Source of the DNA: Bacteroidales bacterium
GTDB lineage: Bacteria > Bacteroidota > Bacteroidia > Bacteroidales > WCHB1-69
Assembly: GCA_016285085.1 (NCBI GenBank)
Contig: JAEEQA010000018.1
Coordinates: forward strand, 1 to 33,903
Direction of reading: 5' to 3'
DNA length: 33,903 bases
A program made the translations under genes and the position numbers. The notes under the pieces are model-generated. The model worked only from the letters and a program-made list of their open reading frames with translations. It was not told the origin of the DNA and did no database searches. Below are positions 24,577-32,767 of this stretch, piece after piece; the stretch's first letter is position 1; each line of letters starts with the position of its first letter.

Positions 24577-25362
24577 TTACCATACATTGTCGAAATTCTC
24601 TGCCTCTCTCACTTGTGGGTCTCTTTGGTATTCAAGAAGTTTTGCATACTTCAGGTAGCTGTTGCAGGCGATGGCGAGGGAGAGGGTGAAGCCGTCCACG
24701 CCGCCGAGGATGCCGCCGCGGAGGAAGTAGTTGCTGAGGAAGGCCGCCGTGCCGTGCCAGAACGGCGTGAAGGCGTTGGCTTTCTTGCCTTGCAAATAGA
24801 GAATTTTGGCCCCCCGCGTGCTGTAGTTGCGGGCGGGTTTTGAGAACAGCTCACCACAGTTTTTGTACCGGTAGTGGATGAGGTCTGCCTTGATTTCCAG
24901 TGTGTTGTCGGTCGGGACGAAGGCGTGCTGTTTCACGTCGCGGAAACGGAGCTTGTCGTGGCGGTAGAGCCGCACAAGGTGGTCGGGATACCAGCCGCAG
25001 CTTTTCACCCAGCGGCTGCCGATGTAGTTGCGGCGGCGCACGGCGAACCCGTCGTAAGGGGTCGTCTCGAAGTCGGTGCTGCGGATCCATGCCACTAATT
25101 CGTCGCTGAGCCGCTCGTCGGCGTCGATGCTCAGCACCCAGCGGTTGGTGACATACTTCAGGGCGACGTTTTTCTGGATGCCGTCGCCGAGATACCGCTG
25201 GAGATAGACCTTCGCGCCTAGCTCACGGGCGATTTCCACCGTCCGGTCGGTGCTTTCGGAGTCCACGACCACGATTTCGTCGCAGACCTGCCGCAGCGAT
25301 GCGATGGCGTCGGCGATGTTCGCCTCTTCATTCAGGGTGGTGATGATGCCGCTGATGTTCAT
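24577..25362 (-). CDS. Family 2 glycosyltransferase, WaaE/KdtX-like
   Basis: 261 residues. The GT-A fold start SGIITTLNEEANIADAIASL and the nucleotide-sugar site VVVDSESTDRT are clear, with the DxD motif as D80-A-D82 (SIDADERL). The middle block SRWVKSCGWYPDHLVRLYRHDKLRF and the later HYRYKNCGEL and KPARNYSTRGAK segments resemble the lipopolysaccharide core glucosyltransferase WaaE/KdtX. A hydrophobic stretch near 210-240 suggests membrane association. Its start overlaps the lipoprotein stop by 4 bases (25359-25362), so translation is coupled. Transfer of a sugar to lipid A core is likely, but the exact sugar is unknown. Confidence 0.9.
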   Translation of the reverse strand: MNISGIITTLNEEANIADAIASLRQVCDEIVVVDSESTDRTVEIARELGAKVYLQRYLGDGIQKNVALKYVTNRWVLSIDADERLSDELVAWIRSTDFETTPYDGFAVRRRNYIGSRWVKSCGWYPDHLVRLYRHDKLRFRDVKQHAFVPTDNTLEIKADLIHYRYKNCGELFSKPARNYSTRGAKILYLQGKKANAFTPFWHGTAAFLSNYFLRGGILGGVDGFTLSLAIACNSYLKYAKLLEYQRDPQVREAENFDNVW

Positions 25363-25952
25363 TTTTTCTTGATTTCGTGCATGATGTCGTCGGAGGATTT
25401 TTCGTATCCCTGCACTTTCAGGTATTCGGCGATGTTGCGGCCGAGGTCGGTGTCGGGGTAGCGGTGTACCAGCTCGCGGTACTCGCCCTCGGCGTCGCTT
25501 GTGCGCCGCATGTTTTCGTATATCTGTCCCTTGTAATAGTAGCAGTAGGGGAGGTTGCGATAGTCGGGATATTGCTCCGTAAGTTTGTTGAAAATCTCAA
25601 CCGATTGGAAAAAGCGGGCGTTCCGTTTGCTTTCCGACGGGGTGGAAAGGGCGACATCCATCTGGAAGATGCCGGCGTAGAGCAGAAAGTGGGGACCGAG
25701 CGTGTCGTCGGGATGAAGAGTGGCGTACTCGGTTGCCTTGTCCACGAAAAGCTGCATTTTTTTTGTGTCAATCTGCCCGATTTTGACGAGGGAGTCGGCG
25801 TGATGGTACAATTCAATCAATTCTTTTGAATTGTTGTATTCCTTTGATCCCAAATCGGTTACATCGGTTTCTGAACGGGAGAAATCCTGTTTTGAACCGC
25901 AGGAGCAAAAGGCCATAGCCAGCAAAAGCAGTGCGAAAAACCGCAGTTTCAT
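25359..25952 (-). CDS. TPR-type lipoprotein
   Basis: 197 residues. The signal MKLRFFALLLLAMAFCSCGS has two Cys residues close to a lipobox (AFC16, SC18), so it is a probable lipoprotein. The rest is helical, with tetratricopeptide-like segments such as FFQSVEIFNKLTEQYPDYRNLPYCYYYKGQIYENM and DAEGEYRELVHRYPDTDLGRNIAEYL, as in BamD/YbgF-like proteins. It acts as a protein-binding scaffold in the envelope; partner unknown. It lies 8 bases after def and overlaps the glycosyltransferase gene. The same position after def is often held by a TPR protein in Bacteroidetes. Confidence 0.85.
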   Translation of the reverse strand: MKLRFFALLLLAMAFCSCGSKQDFSRSETDVTDLGSKEYNNSKELIELYHHADSLVKIGQIDTKKMQLFVDKATEYATLHPDDTLGPHFLLYAGIFQMDVALSTPSESKRNARFFQSVEIFNKLTEQYPDYRNLPYCYYYKGQIYENMRRTSDAEGEYRELVHRYPDTDLGRNIAEYLKVQGYEKSSDDIMHEIKKK

Positions 25953-25960
25953 ATCGTCCG

Positions 25961-26512
25961 TTATTTCAGTTTGGTTTTGTAGGCGGGGTGCGTTTTCCCG
26001 GAGGCGATGTCGGTGAGTTTCCGCTTGAGGATCATTTTCTTGAGGTTGGAAAGGTGGTCGGTGAAGACCATGCCCTCGATGTGGTCGTACTCGTGCTGGA
26101 TGATGCGGGCCACGCCGCCGCTGATGGTTTCGGTGTGTGGCTGCATATCCTCATCGTAGTAGGTAATCTCGATGGTGGAGGGGCGCATCACATCCTCGTG
26201 GATGTCGGGCAGACTGAGACAGCCTTCGTTGAAGGCGAACTCTTCGCCGTAACGTTTGGTGATCACGGGATTGACGAAGGCGAGCTTGCGTACCTCCTCG
26301 TCAGGGTACAGCTCTTTGAACGGTTCGGAGTCGATGACGAACAGCCGCAGCGACTTGCCGATCTGCGGGGCGGCCAAGCCGACGCCGTTGGCGTGGTACA
26401 TCGTTTCAAACATGTCGCTCACTAACTGTTTCAGTTCGGCCGGTTCCATTGAAACCTCCACTGATTTTTTTCTCAATACGGGGTTGCCGTAAACACAAAT
26501 AGGTAATATCAT
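25961..26512 (-). CDS. def: Peptide deformylase
   Basis: 183 residues. It removes the formyl group from the N-terminal methionine of new proteins. All three motifs are present: GVGLAAPQIG (43-52), EGCLSLP with metal ligand C98, and QHEYDHIEG with H140, catalytic E141 and H144. The spacing and length are usual for a type 1 enzyme. It overlaps the ruvX stop by 4 bases (26509-26512), indicating translational coupling in the ruvX-def-TPR operon. It works on proteins initiated with the formyl-Met tRNA also encoded in this window. Confidence 0.97.
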   Translation of the reverse strand: MILPICVYGNPVLRKKSVEVSMEPAELKQLVSDMFETMYHANGVGLAAPQIGKSLRLFVIDSEPFKELYPDEEVRKLAFVNPVITKRYGEEFAFNEGCLSLPDIHEDVMRPSTIEITYYDEDMQPHTETISGGVARIIQHEYDHIEGMVFTDHLSNLKKMILKRKLTDIASGKTHPAYKTKLK

Positions 26513-26952
26513 AGGGTACTATTATTTCTTTCGTTTTCTATATCAAGTTGCTGCAAATAGGTCTGGAGAATGATGACGGCACTGATCTTGTCCACCAGAG
26601 CTTTGTCCTGGCGGTCTTTCTTTTTCAGCCCTACATCGATCATCGTCTGGAAGGCCATCCGTGAGGTGAAGCGCTCGTCCACGCGGACAAGGGGAATGTT
26701 GGGGAAGGCTTTCTTCACGCGGTTGACGAACGGCTCGATGAAGCGGGTGGATTCGGAGGGCGTGTTGTCCATTTTGCGCGGCTCGCCCACCACGATGGTA
26801 TCAACGTTCTCTTTCTCGATATAGTTTTTGAGAAAGTCGAAAGCCTGCGTCACATGCACGGTTTCCAGTGCATTGGCGCAGATGCGGAGTTCGTCGGTAG
26901 CCGCGAACCCCACTCGTTTTTGTCCGTAATCGATGGCTATAATTCGTCCCAT
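26509..26952 (-). CDS. ruvX: RuvX/YqgF family RNase H-fold nuclease
   Basis: 147 residues. The RNase H-like fold starts GRIIAIDYGQKRVG with the first acidic residue D8. Other conserved blocks are IVVGEPRKMDNTPSES, VRVDERFTSRMAF and DKISAVIILQTYL. The family is needed for pre-16S rRNA 5' processing and was earlier annotated as a Holliday junction resolvase. It is the first gene of the ruvX-def-TPR-glycosyltransferase operon. The -7 box at 26963-26970 is only 10 bases from the ATG, so the transcript would have almost no leader. Confidence 0.95.
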   Translation of the reverse strand: MGRIIAIDYGQKRVGFAATDELRICANALETVHVTQAFDFLKNYIEKENVDTIVVGEPRKMDNTPSESTRFIEPFVNRVKKAFPNIPLVRVDERFTSRMAFQTMIDVGLKKKDRQDKALVDKISAVIILQTYLQQLDIENERNNSTL

Positions 26953-26962
26953 AAAAAACGTG

Positions 26963-26970
26963 CAAAAGTA
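26963..26970 (-). promoter_or_regulatory. -7 box of the ruvX operon, very close to the start codon
   Basis: TACTTTTG on the minus strand ends 10 bases before the ruvX ATG. With the usual few bases from box to transcription start, the leader would be about 3-6 bases. Confidence 0.55.
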
Positions 26971-27190
26971 CGCGTTTTTTCGTCATGTCCATGCAACGTA
27001 TATGGATTTTTCTCCGAAAATTCTATCTCCTATGCCAAAATATGGCAATTTCGAAAATAGCTTTTTTTAACACATTTGTGGTTTCACCATCAAAAGGGAA
27101 CCACTTTTCTATTAAAAGATGCATTTTTTATCCAGTTGATTTACAATAAAATATTTTTCAACACCTATTGGCAAGGTTCTTCCGTTGTCG

Positions 27191-27198
27191 TATATTTG
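27191..27198 (+). promoter_or_regulatory. -7 box of the Rpn nuclease gene
   Basis: TATATTTG, 38 bases before the start codon. The 283-base gap 26953-27235 is AT-rich and holds no gene; short inverted repeats (TGCC/GGCA at 27033-27047, GTGGTT/AACCAC at 27078-27104) are seen but look weak. Confidence 0.6.
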
Positions 27199-27235
27199 CG
27201 ACTGAAATTATTTAAAATTTATTAAAATATCAACT

Positions 27236-28165
27236 ATGGAAAATTCTTTTATTGAAAGTGCAATTGCTGGAAGTGCCAACATCAACCTTCTGACTGACTT
27301 TGGCTTCAAACGTTTCTTCGGGACAGAAGCCTACAAGAAGAATCTCATTATGTTCCTTAACGCCTTTCTGAAGGAGTACATCGGAACTATCAGGGACATT
27401 GTCTATCGTCCAACGGAGCAGTTAGGTATGCTCGAAAAAGAGAAGCGGCTGATCTACGATGTCTATTGCAACACCAAGAAGGACGACCGTATCATTGTGG
27501 AGATGCAGCAGGCAAGCCAGGAGTTCATCCGCGACCGCGTTATCGCCTATTCGGCACGCACCATCAGCAACTCGCTGACGAAAGGCGACCGCAAGTACAA
27601 GTTCCCGAAGGTCATCTCTGTCATTCTTGTGGATTTTGCGTTGCCCGACCTGAAGGGGAGGGACAAGTTCATGCAGCATGTGGCACTCAAGGACGATGAA
27701 AACCGAAATTTTTCTGAAAAGGTGGTGTTCGTTTTGATAGATTTGACTAAATTTGCCGCCCAAATGGATTTTAGGCAGCTCCCAAGTCTGAAGGAGAAAT
27801 GGTGTTATGTGATCAAGAACATGTGGCGGATGTCAGACGGCGACATCCCGATGTCGGACACCACATTTCGGGAGCTGTATGAGGAATGCAAACTGTCAAA
27901 TTTGAGCGACATGGAAAAGGAAGAGTATGCAAAGAGTATTTTGGAGTACGACGATGTGAAGGATGCCATTGAGTACAACCGAAAGTTGGCAAGGGAAGAG
28001 GGTAGGGAAGAAGGTAGGGAAGAAGGTAGGGAAGAAGGTAGGGAAGAAGGAATGAAACACCTCCTCCAGACAGCAAAGAACCTTTTGGAAATGGGCCTTT
28101 CCGTTGCCGATATAGCAAAAGCCACAGGACTGAACGAGGATCAGATACAGGCTTTGACTATTTGA
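27236..28165 (+). CDS. Rpn/PD-(D/E)XK family nuclease (transposase-like)
   Basis: 309 residues. The start motif NLLTDFGFKRFFGTE and the block RLIYDVYCNTKKDDRIIVEMQ are those of the Rpn/PDDEXK_2 family. The nuclease residues are likely D75, E89 and Q91 (D-x(n)-ExQ variant). Family members promote recombination and are often present in many copies, but are not shown to form a classical transposon; no terminal inverted repeats are seen here. Near the C-terminus, five REEG repeats (about 253-272) come from a 12-bp DNA tandem repeat, giving a charged helix before a small helix-turn-helix-like end (MGLSVADIAKATGLNEDQIQAL). It is a single-gene unit. Confidence 0.92.
   Translation: MENSFIESAIAGSANINLLTDFGFKRFFGTEAYKKNLIMFLNAFLKEYIGTIRDIVYRPTEQLGMLEKEKRLIYDVYCNTKKDDRIIVEMQQASQEFIRDRVIAYSARTISNSLTKGDRKYKFPKVISVILVDFALPDLKGRDKFMQHVALKDDENRNFSEKVVFVLIDLTKFAAQMDFRQLPSLKEKWCYVIKNMWRMSDGDIPMSDTTFRELYEECKLSNLSDMEKEEYAKSILEYDDVKDAIEYNRKLAREEGREEGREEGREEGREEGMKHLLQTAKNLLEMGLSVADIAKATGLNEDQIQALTI
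27992..28050 (+). repeat. 12-bp in-frame tandem repeat encoding REEG
   Basis: The unit AGGGAAGAAGGT occurs almost five times from 27992: the first copy has one substitution and the fifth is complete except for its last base. All changes of copy number keep the reading frame. Confidence 0.93.
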
Positions 28166-28206
28166 AATTTGCAAAAGAAGTAGGGATATTCTCCATATTT
28201 AATTGG

Positions 28207-28246
28207 CATAAAGAGAGGAAATGTTGTGGCGTTTCTTCTCTTTATG
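28207..28246. terminator. Terminator-like hairpin after the Rpn gene
   Basis: CATAAAGAGAGGAAA (28207-28221) pairs with 28232-28246 over 15 bases with one wobble, around a 10-base loop. There is no T tract, so intrinsic termination is uncertain. Confidence 0.5.
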
Positions 28247-28325
28247 TTGTATATTATTGTGAACGTGTATATTGTGAATTGTGAAAAAGTTTTTCGGAGA
28301 AGATTAAGGATAAACAAAAAAAGTG

Positions 28326-28333
28326 TATTTTTG
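28326..28333 (+). promoter_or_regulatory. -7 box of tRNA-Pro
   Basis: TATTTTTG, ending 14 bases before the tRNA. Confidence 0.6.
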
Positions 28334-28347
28334 CAGCCTCAAAAGCA

Positions 28348-28420
28348 CGGGGTGTGGCGCAGTTGGTAGCGCGCTACGTTCGGGACGTAGAGGCCGCAAG
28401 TTCGAGTCTTGTCACCCCGA
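28348..28420 (+). tRNA. tRNA-Pro (CGG)
   Basis: Cloverleaf: acceptor CGGGGTG/CACCCCG, D stem GCGC/GCGC, anticodon stem CTACG/CGTAG with loop TTCGGGA (anticodon CGG), T stem GCAAG/CTTGT with TTCGAGT loop (one wobble), discriminator A. CCA is not encoded. A T-rich stretch follows directly (28422-28429). The transporter start codon is 24 bases downstream, so some read-through into it is possible. Confidence 0.95.
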
Positions 28421-28444
28421 CTTTTTTTTACCCTTTTCGTAAAA

Positions 28445-30235
28445 ATGTTTAACCAAAGATTCCTTTCCATTATCGCAGAGTATAAATGGAAATTGGTTCT
28501 TATTGTGCTCGTTAACACGGTTTCCCTTCTTTTCTCCATCCTTACGATGCTGATGATTGAGCCGTTGGTGAAACTGTTCTTTCAAGGTACGACGGAAGGT
28601 CTTAGTGTTACCGGCGCAGCGTTGATGCAGTTCGTCGGCCACTTCGTTGTTTTGTCGGCCACTCGCGAGTCGCTTGCCGCCATTGTGATCTTTGTCGTGG
28701 TGCTGTTCCTGTTGAAAAACGGGTTCCTCATCCTTACGCAGTGGCTGTTGGCTCCCGTCCGCAGCGATGTGATCCGAAACCTCCGTAACCGCATGTACCA
28801 CAAGGTACTGATACTTCCTCTTGCCTATTTCGGTGGACAGAAGAAAGGGGATGTCATCTCCCGTGCGGTGAACGATACACAGGAAATTGAGTTCACAACC
28901 CTCAATGCTTTCCAGATGCTGATTACGGCCGCGCTTACCATATTAATATATGTGGTGGCGCTCTTCGTGATGGACTATCGGCTCACTCTGTTCGTCATTG
29001 TGCTGCTGCCTGTGGCAGGCTTCTTTATCTCGCTGGCCTCGCGGTCGCTGCGGCGCAAGTCAATGGAAGCGAAGGACCGCCTTGGCACGCTGCTGTCTCA
29101 TGTGGAAGAGACCATCGCGGGACTTCGCGTCATCAAGGGGTTCAACGCCCAGGCGCACGCAGAGGCGGTCTTCGAGAGGCACAATGAGGGGTTCGCCCGC
29201 ATCCAAAAGAGGATTTACCGCCGCACCGATTTCGCCTCGCCGCTCAGTGAACTCCTTGGTGTTACCGTCGTTATGATTATCCTTGTATTTGGCGGATATC
29301 TCGTGCTCCAGCCCGGTTCCACGCTGTCGGCGCCGCTCTTCATCACCTACATCGCTCTTTTCGCCATGATTGTCAACCCCGCCAAGAATGTGGGAACCGC
29401 CATCTCCAACTTCCGGCGCGGCGTGGCGGCACTTGACCGCATCTACGAGGTATTGGATGCCGACGAGGTGATTGAAAATGCTGAAAATCCATTGTTCATC
29501 AGTGATTTCAAAGATGAGATAGAGTTCGATAATGTCGATTTTGCCTACGGCACGACACCGGTGCTGCGTGACATCAACCTGCGTGTCCGAAAGGGTGAAG
29601 TGGTGGCGCTGGTCGGAGCGTCCGGCGCGGGAAAGTCCACGCTGGTGGATCTGCTGCCCCGCTTTTACGACCTCACCTCCGGTGAAATCCGAATGGACGG
29701 GGCGAATATCAAACAGATTGACATAGAGCACCTTCGTTCTCTGTTCGCCATCGTGTCGCAGGAGGTGGTGCTGTTCAACGACTCCGTGGCCAACAACATC
29801 GCTTTCGGCTTGGAGAATGTCCGGCGCGAACAGATTGAGGAGGCCGCGAAAGTCGCCAACGCATACGACTTCGTGGCGGCACTTCCCGACGGTTTCGACA
29901 CGGCGGTAGGGGACAGGGGCCTGAGCCTCTCGGGCGGCCAGCGGCAGCGCCTCAGCATCGCCCGCGCCGTGCTCCGCAACGCACCCATCCTCATTCTTGA
30001 CGAAGCCACCTCCGCCATGGATACCGAGTCGGAAAAACTGGTGCAGGCCGCCCTCGACCGCGTGATGCAGAACCGCACCACTCTCGTCATCGCCCACAGG
30101 CTCTCCACTATCCGCAATGCCGACAAAATCGTGGTGCTGGACGAGGGGCGGATTGTGGAATCGGGTACGCATGATGAACTCCTGAAACTCGGCGGAAAGT
30201 ACGCAAGACTTGTAGAAATTAATCAGTATCAGTAA
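28445..30235 (+). CDS. msbA: MsbA-like ABC exporter (fused membrane and ATPase domains)
   Basis: 596 residues from the ATG at 28445; an in-frame TTG at 28409 lies inside tRNA-Pro and is rejected. The N-terminal type I exporter domain has six membrane helices (about 15-320), with coupling-helix text such as YFGGQKKGDVISRAVNDTQEIE. The ATPase domain (about 350-590) has Walker A GASGAGKST (391-399), signature LSGGQRQRLSIARA, Walker B ILILDEATSAMD and H-loop VIAHRLST. It should work as a homodimer in the inner membrane, probably flipping lipid A core or other lipids; a peptide or drug exporter cannot be excluded. It is followed after 3 bases by trmB, forming an operon with trmB and prmC. Confidence 0.9.
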   Translation: MFNQRFLSIIAEYKWKLVLIVLVNTVSLLFSILTMLMIEPLVKLFFQGTTEGLSVTGAALMQFVGHFVVLSATRESLAAIVIFVVVLFLLKNGFLILTQWLLAPVRSDVIRNLRNRMYHKVLILPLAYFGGQKKGDVISRAVNDTQEIEFTTLNAFQMLITAALTILIYVVALFVMDYRLTLFVIVLLPVAGFFISLASRSLRRKSMEAKDRLGTLLSHVEETIAGLRVIKGFNAQAHAEAVFERHNEGFARIQKRIYRRTDFASPLSELLGVTVVMIILVFGGYLVLQPGSTLSAPLFITYIALFAMIVNPAKNVGTAISNFRRGVAALDRIYEVLDADEVIENAENPLFISDFKDEIEFDNVDFAYGTTPVLRDINLRVRKGEVVALVGASGAGKSTLVDLLPRFYDLTSGEIRMDGANIKQIDIEHLRSLFAIVSQEVVLFNDSVANNIAFGLENVRREQIEEAAKVANAYDFVAALPDGFDTAVGDRGLSLSGGQRQRLSIARAVLRNAPILILDEATSAMDTESEKLVQAALDRVMQNRTTLVIAHRLSTIRNADKIVVLDEGRIVESGTHDELLKLGGKYARLVEINQYQ

Positions 30236-30238
30236 ATT

Positions 30239-30934
30239 ATGGGAAAAAAACATAAACTTCAACGGTTCGCGGAGAACGAAACTTTTACCAATCTCTTCCA
30301 GCATCATCATTACGACATCCGCAATGAGGGGTTTCCGATGAAAGGGAAATGGCATGAATATTTCGGCAACGACCATCCGATTGTGGTGGAGCTGGGTTGC
30401 GGGCGCGGTGAATATACCGTGGCGTTTGCACAAAGCTATCCCGACACCAACTTTATCGGTATCGACAAGAAGGGCGCCCGCCTGTGGCGCGGCTGCAAGG
30501 ATGCCATTGAGCAAAATATTCCCAATGCTGCCTTCATCCGCACGCAGATTGACTCTATCGAGGCCTACTTTGCCCCCGGCGAGGTTTCTGAAATATGGGT
30601 CACCTTTCCGGACCCGCAACCCAAAAAACCATACCGACGTCTTGTTTCTCCCAACTTCGTGGAACGATACAGAAAAATATGGGGTGAAAAAGGAATCATC
30701 AACCTCAAGACGGACAGCCGGTTGCTGTACGAGTACCTTCTGGAAACCGCTTCCGAGCAGGGCTGGAAGGTGACGGCAAACATTGAGGATATTTATTCGA
30801 ATCCGGATCCAGAACGCCCGTACCTCACCTCCATCCAGACCTTCTACGAGAAAAAATGGTTGGAGCAGCAGTCGCTGATTTCCTATATCCGTGTGGAAAT
30901 TGACAACTCGGTTCCTTTGCAAAACGCTGAATAA
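30239..30934 (+). CDS. trmB: tRNA (guanine46-N7)-methyltransferase
   Basis: 231 residues. It methylates G46 in the variable loop of tRNA using S-adenosylmethionine. The SAM motif VELGCGRGEYTVAFA is near residue 50, NFIGIDKKGARLW follows, and the family signature WVTFPDPQPKKPYRRLVSPNFVERY is clear. The end motif (RPYLTSIQTFYEKKW) is also typical. It begins 3 bases after the exporter stop and ends 3 bases before prmC, so the three are one transcriptional unit. Confidence 0.95.
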   Translation: MGKKHKLQRFAENETFTNLFQHHHYDIRNEGFPMKGKWHEYFGNDHPIVVELGCGRGEYTVAFAQSYPDTNFIGIDKKGARLWRGCKDAIEQNIPNAAFIRTQIDSIEAYFAPGEVSEIWVTFPDPQPKKPYRRLVSPNFVERYRKIWGEKGIINLKTDSRLLYEYLLETASEQGWKVTANIEDIYSNPDPERPYLTSIQTFYEKKWLEQQSLISYIRVEIDNSVPLQNAE

Positions 30935-30937
30935 CAG

Positions 30938-31789
30938 ATGTTTATAACGAGGTTGGAATTCCGTCAGCGGTTTGTGCAGTCGCTGATTCCGTTGTACGAC
31001 CAGTGGGAGGCGCAGGCATTGTTCCGCCGCTACGTGGAGGAACGGCTCGGTGTCGAATACTACCTTTTTCTGTTGGATATGAACCTTCCCGCCGCCCTGC
31101 CTGATGGCTGGGAAACGGATTTGGAGCGCCTTGCTTCGGGTGAACCTTTCCAGTATGTGATGGAACGAACGGAGTTTTGTGGACTGCCCTTCAAGGTGAC
31201 GCCGGCGGTGCTGATTCCGAGACCCGAAACGGAGGAACTGGTGGCCGGTATCGTTTCAGAAAATGCCGGTCGTACGGTTCTTTCTGTTTTGGACATCGGG
31301 ACGGGTAGCGGGGCGATCGCCGTGACACTGGCCAAAAATCTGCCGGCTGCATCGGTTACGGCGTTGGACGTGTCGGATGAGGCATTGATGGTGGCTGCCG
31401 AAAACGCCGAAACGAACAATGTTTCTGTACGTTTCTTAAAGTTCGATATTTTGGGCGAGGCCCCGCTGCCGGGGCGGTATGACCTCATTGTCAGCAATCC
31501 GCCGTACGTGCCGGAGCGGGACCGGGCGGCGATGCACCGCAACGTGCTGGAGCATGAACCGGCGCTGGCCCTGTTCGTTCCCGACGACCGTCCGTTGCTT
31601 TTTTACGAAGCCATAGCGGAAAAATCCGCCACTGCCTTGAATCCGGGCGGACGGCTCTACCTCGAAACGCACGAGGACTACCATCCCGAACTAAAGCAGC
31701 TGCTTGAAAATCATGGATTTGTAAATGTTGAGTGTCGCCAAGACCTGTTTGGCCGCCCTCGGTTTGTGGTGGGGCAGTTAGGCGAATAG
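30938..31789 (+). CDS. prmC: Release factor glutamine methyltransferase
   Basis: 283 residues. It methylates the Gln of the GGQ motif in release factors RF1 and RF2. An N-terminal helical domain (about 1-85) is followed by the methyltransferase domain: LIPRPETEELV, SAM motif VLDIGTGSGAIAV, and the catalytic NPPY at N187 (VSNPPYVPE). The family-typical ETHEDYHPELKQLLENHGF comes near the end. It is the last gene of the operon. Its 3' end overlaps ribD, on the other strand, by 12 bases. Confidence 0.94.
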   Translation: MFITRLEFRQRFVQSLIPLYDQWEAQALFRRYVEERLGVEYYLFLLDMNLPAALPDGWETDLERLASGEPFQYVMERTEFCGLPFKVTPAVLIPRPETEELVAGIVSENAGRTVLSVLDIGTGSGAIAVTLAKNLPAASVTALDVSDEALMVAAENAETNNVSVRFLKFDILGEAPLPGRYDLIVSNPPYVPERDRAAMHRNVLEHEPALALFVPDDRPLLFYEAIAEKSATALNPGGRLYLETHEDYHPELKQLLENHGFVNVECRQDLFGRPRFVVGQLGE

Positions 31790-32761
31790 GAGATTGGTGT
31801 TCCGGTAGATTTCCACTTTGTTCCCGTCCAGCAGGGTCGTTTCCATGCAATTGCCTTTGGTGAGAAGCGGGGCTTTTGTCCCTGCGCCCCAGATTTGCTC
31901 GCCGGTCAGCACCCGCGCTTCGTCCCACAGTCCGATTTGGAGGTAACGGTCCAGCGTCTTGCGCCCGCCTTCGATGATCACCGACTGCATTTTGTCGTCA
32001 TAGAGCCGTTGCAATGCGGACACCGGTTCTTCGGGTACCAGGGTGAAGCCGTCGATGGGTTCTGCGGTTTCGGGATTCCGGCACGCGATGTAGCGGGCGG
32101 GACTTTTTCCGGGCCAAAGCCGCGTGGTGAGCTGCGGACGGTCGTTCACGTAGGTATTGTATCCGATGAGGATGGCCTGCTCCTCGCTGCGCCAGCGGTG
32201 GGAGAGCACCTTCACTTGGCCGTTGGTGATCCAGTATTTGCCGTCAGGGTTGGCGGTACGGTCAATGTCCATGTAGCCGTCGGCGGTCTGTGCCCATTTG
32301 AGGATGACGTAGGGTCGCTGTCGGAGGTGGTAGGTGAAAAAACGCTTGTTGAGTTCGTCACATTCATCTTTCAGGACTCCCACGGTGACATCGATGCCGG
32401 CGGCCCGCAGTTTGGCGATGCCTTTGCCGTTCACCTTCTCGTTGGGGTCGGTGGAACCGATGACCACACGCGGGAAGCCCATCTCGATGAGCTTGTCGGC
32501 GCAGGGTGGGGTCTTTCCGTAGTGCGAGCAGGGTTCTAAGCTGACATAAATGGTGGACTTCCGCAACAGCGACTTGTCTTCTACGGAATGGATGGCGTTG
32601 ACTTCGGCGTGGGGTTCGCCGTACTTTTGGTGGTATCCTTCACCGATAATCCGTCCGTTGCATACAATCACCGCACCCACCATCGGGTTGGGTTGCACAT
32701 TCCCCAATCCTTTCCGGGCCAGTTCGATGCAACGCCGGATGTAGTACTCGTTGCACTCCAT
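31778..32761 (-). CDS. ribD: Bifunctional riboflavin biosynthesis deaminase/reductase
   Basis: 327 residues. It performs the second and third steps of riboflavin synthesis: deamination of the pyrimidine ring and NADPH reduction of the ribose. The deaminase domain (1-145) has zinc ligands H51, C78 and C87 and catalytic E53 (HAEVNAI, LEPCSHYGKTPPC). The reductase domain (about 150-327) has RPYVILKWAQTADGYMD and VIIEGGRKTLDRYL. It is a little shorter than the E. coli protein (about 367). It starts 6 bases after the debranching enzyme stop. Other rib genes are not in the window, and no FMN riboswitch is seen upstream. Confidence 0.95.
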   Translation of the reverse strand: MECNEYYIRRCIELARKGLGNVQPNPMVGAVIVCNGRIIGEGYHQKYGEPHAEVNAIHSVEDKSLLRKSTIYVSLEPCSHYGKTPPCADKLIEMGFPRVVIGSTDPNEKVNGKGIAKLRAAGIDVTVGVLKDECDELNKRFFTYHLRQRPYVILKWAQTADGYMDIDRTANPDGKYWITNGQVKVLSHRWRSEEQAILIGYNTYVNDRPQLTTRLWPGKSPARYIACRNPETAEPIDGFTLVPEEPVSALQRLYDDKMQSVIIEGGRKTLDRYLQIGLWDEARVLTGEQIWGAGTKAPLLTKGNCMETTLLDGNKVEIYRNTNLLFA

Positions 32762-32767
32762 AGTCGG

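Noticed and set aside
27992-28050. CRISPR-like array
   Set aside because: The repeats are contiguous 12-mers without spacers and are in frame within a coding sequence.
27236-28420. Mobile element made of the Rpn gene and tRNA-Pro
   Set aside because: No terminal inverted repeats, target duplication or tRNA fragment repeat could be found around the Rpn gene.
28409-28444. Upstream TTG start for the MsbA-like exporter
   Set aside because: It would begin inside tRNA-Pro; the ATG at 28445 fits the family start.
28339-28539. 66-codon minus-strand ORF over tRNA-Pro
   Set aside because: Also a translated tRNA antisense, ending in a typical RGDKTRTCGL text.
29060-30922. 620-codon open frame on the minus strand opposite the MsbA-like gene and trmB
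   Set aside because: It is antisense to two well-supported genes, crosses their boundary and matches no family I know; long antisense frames are expected from the codon bias here.
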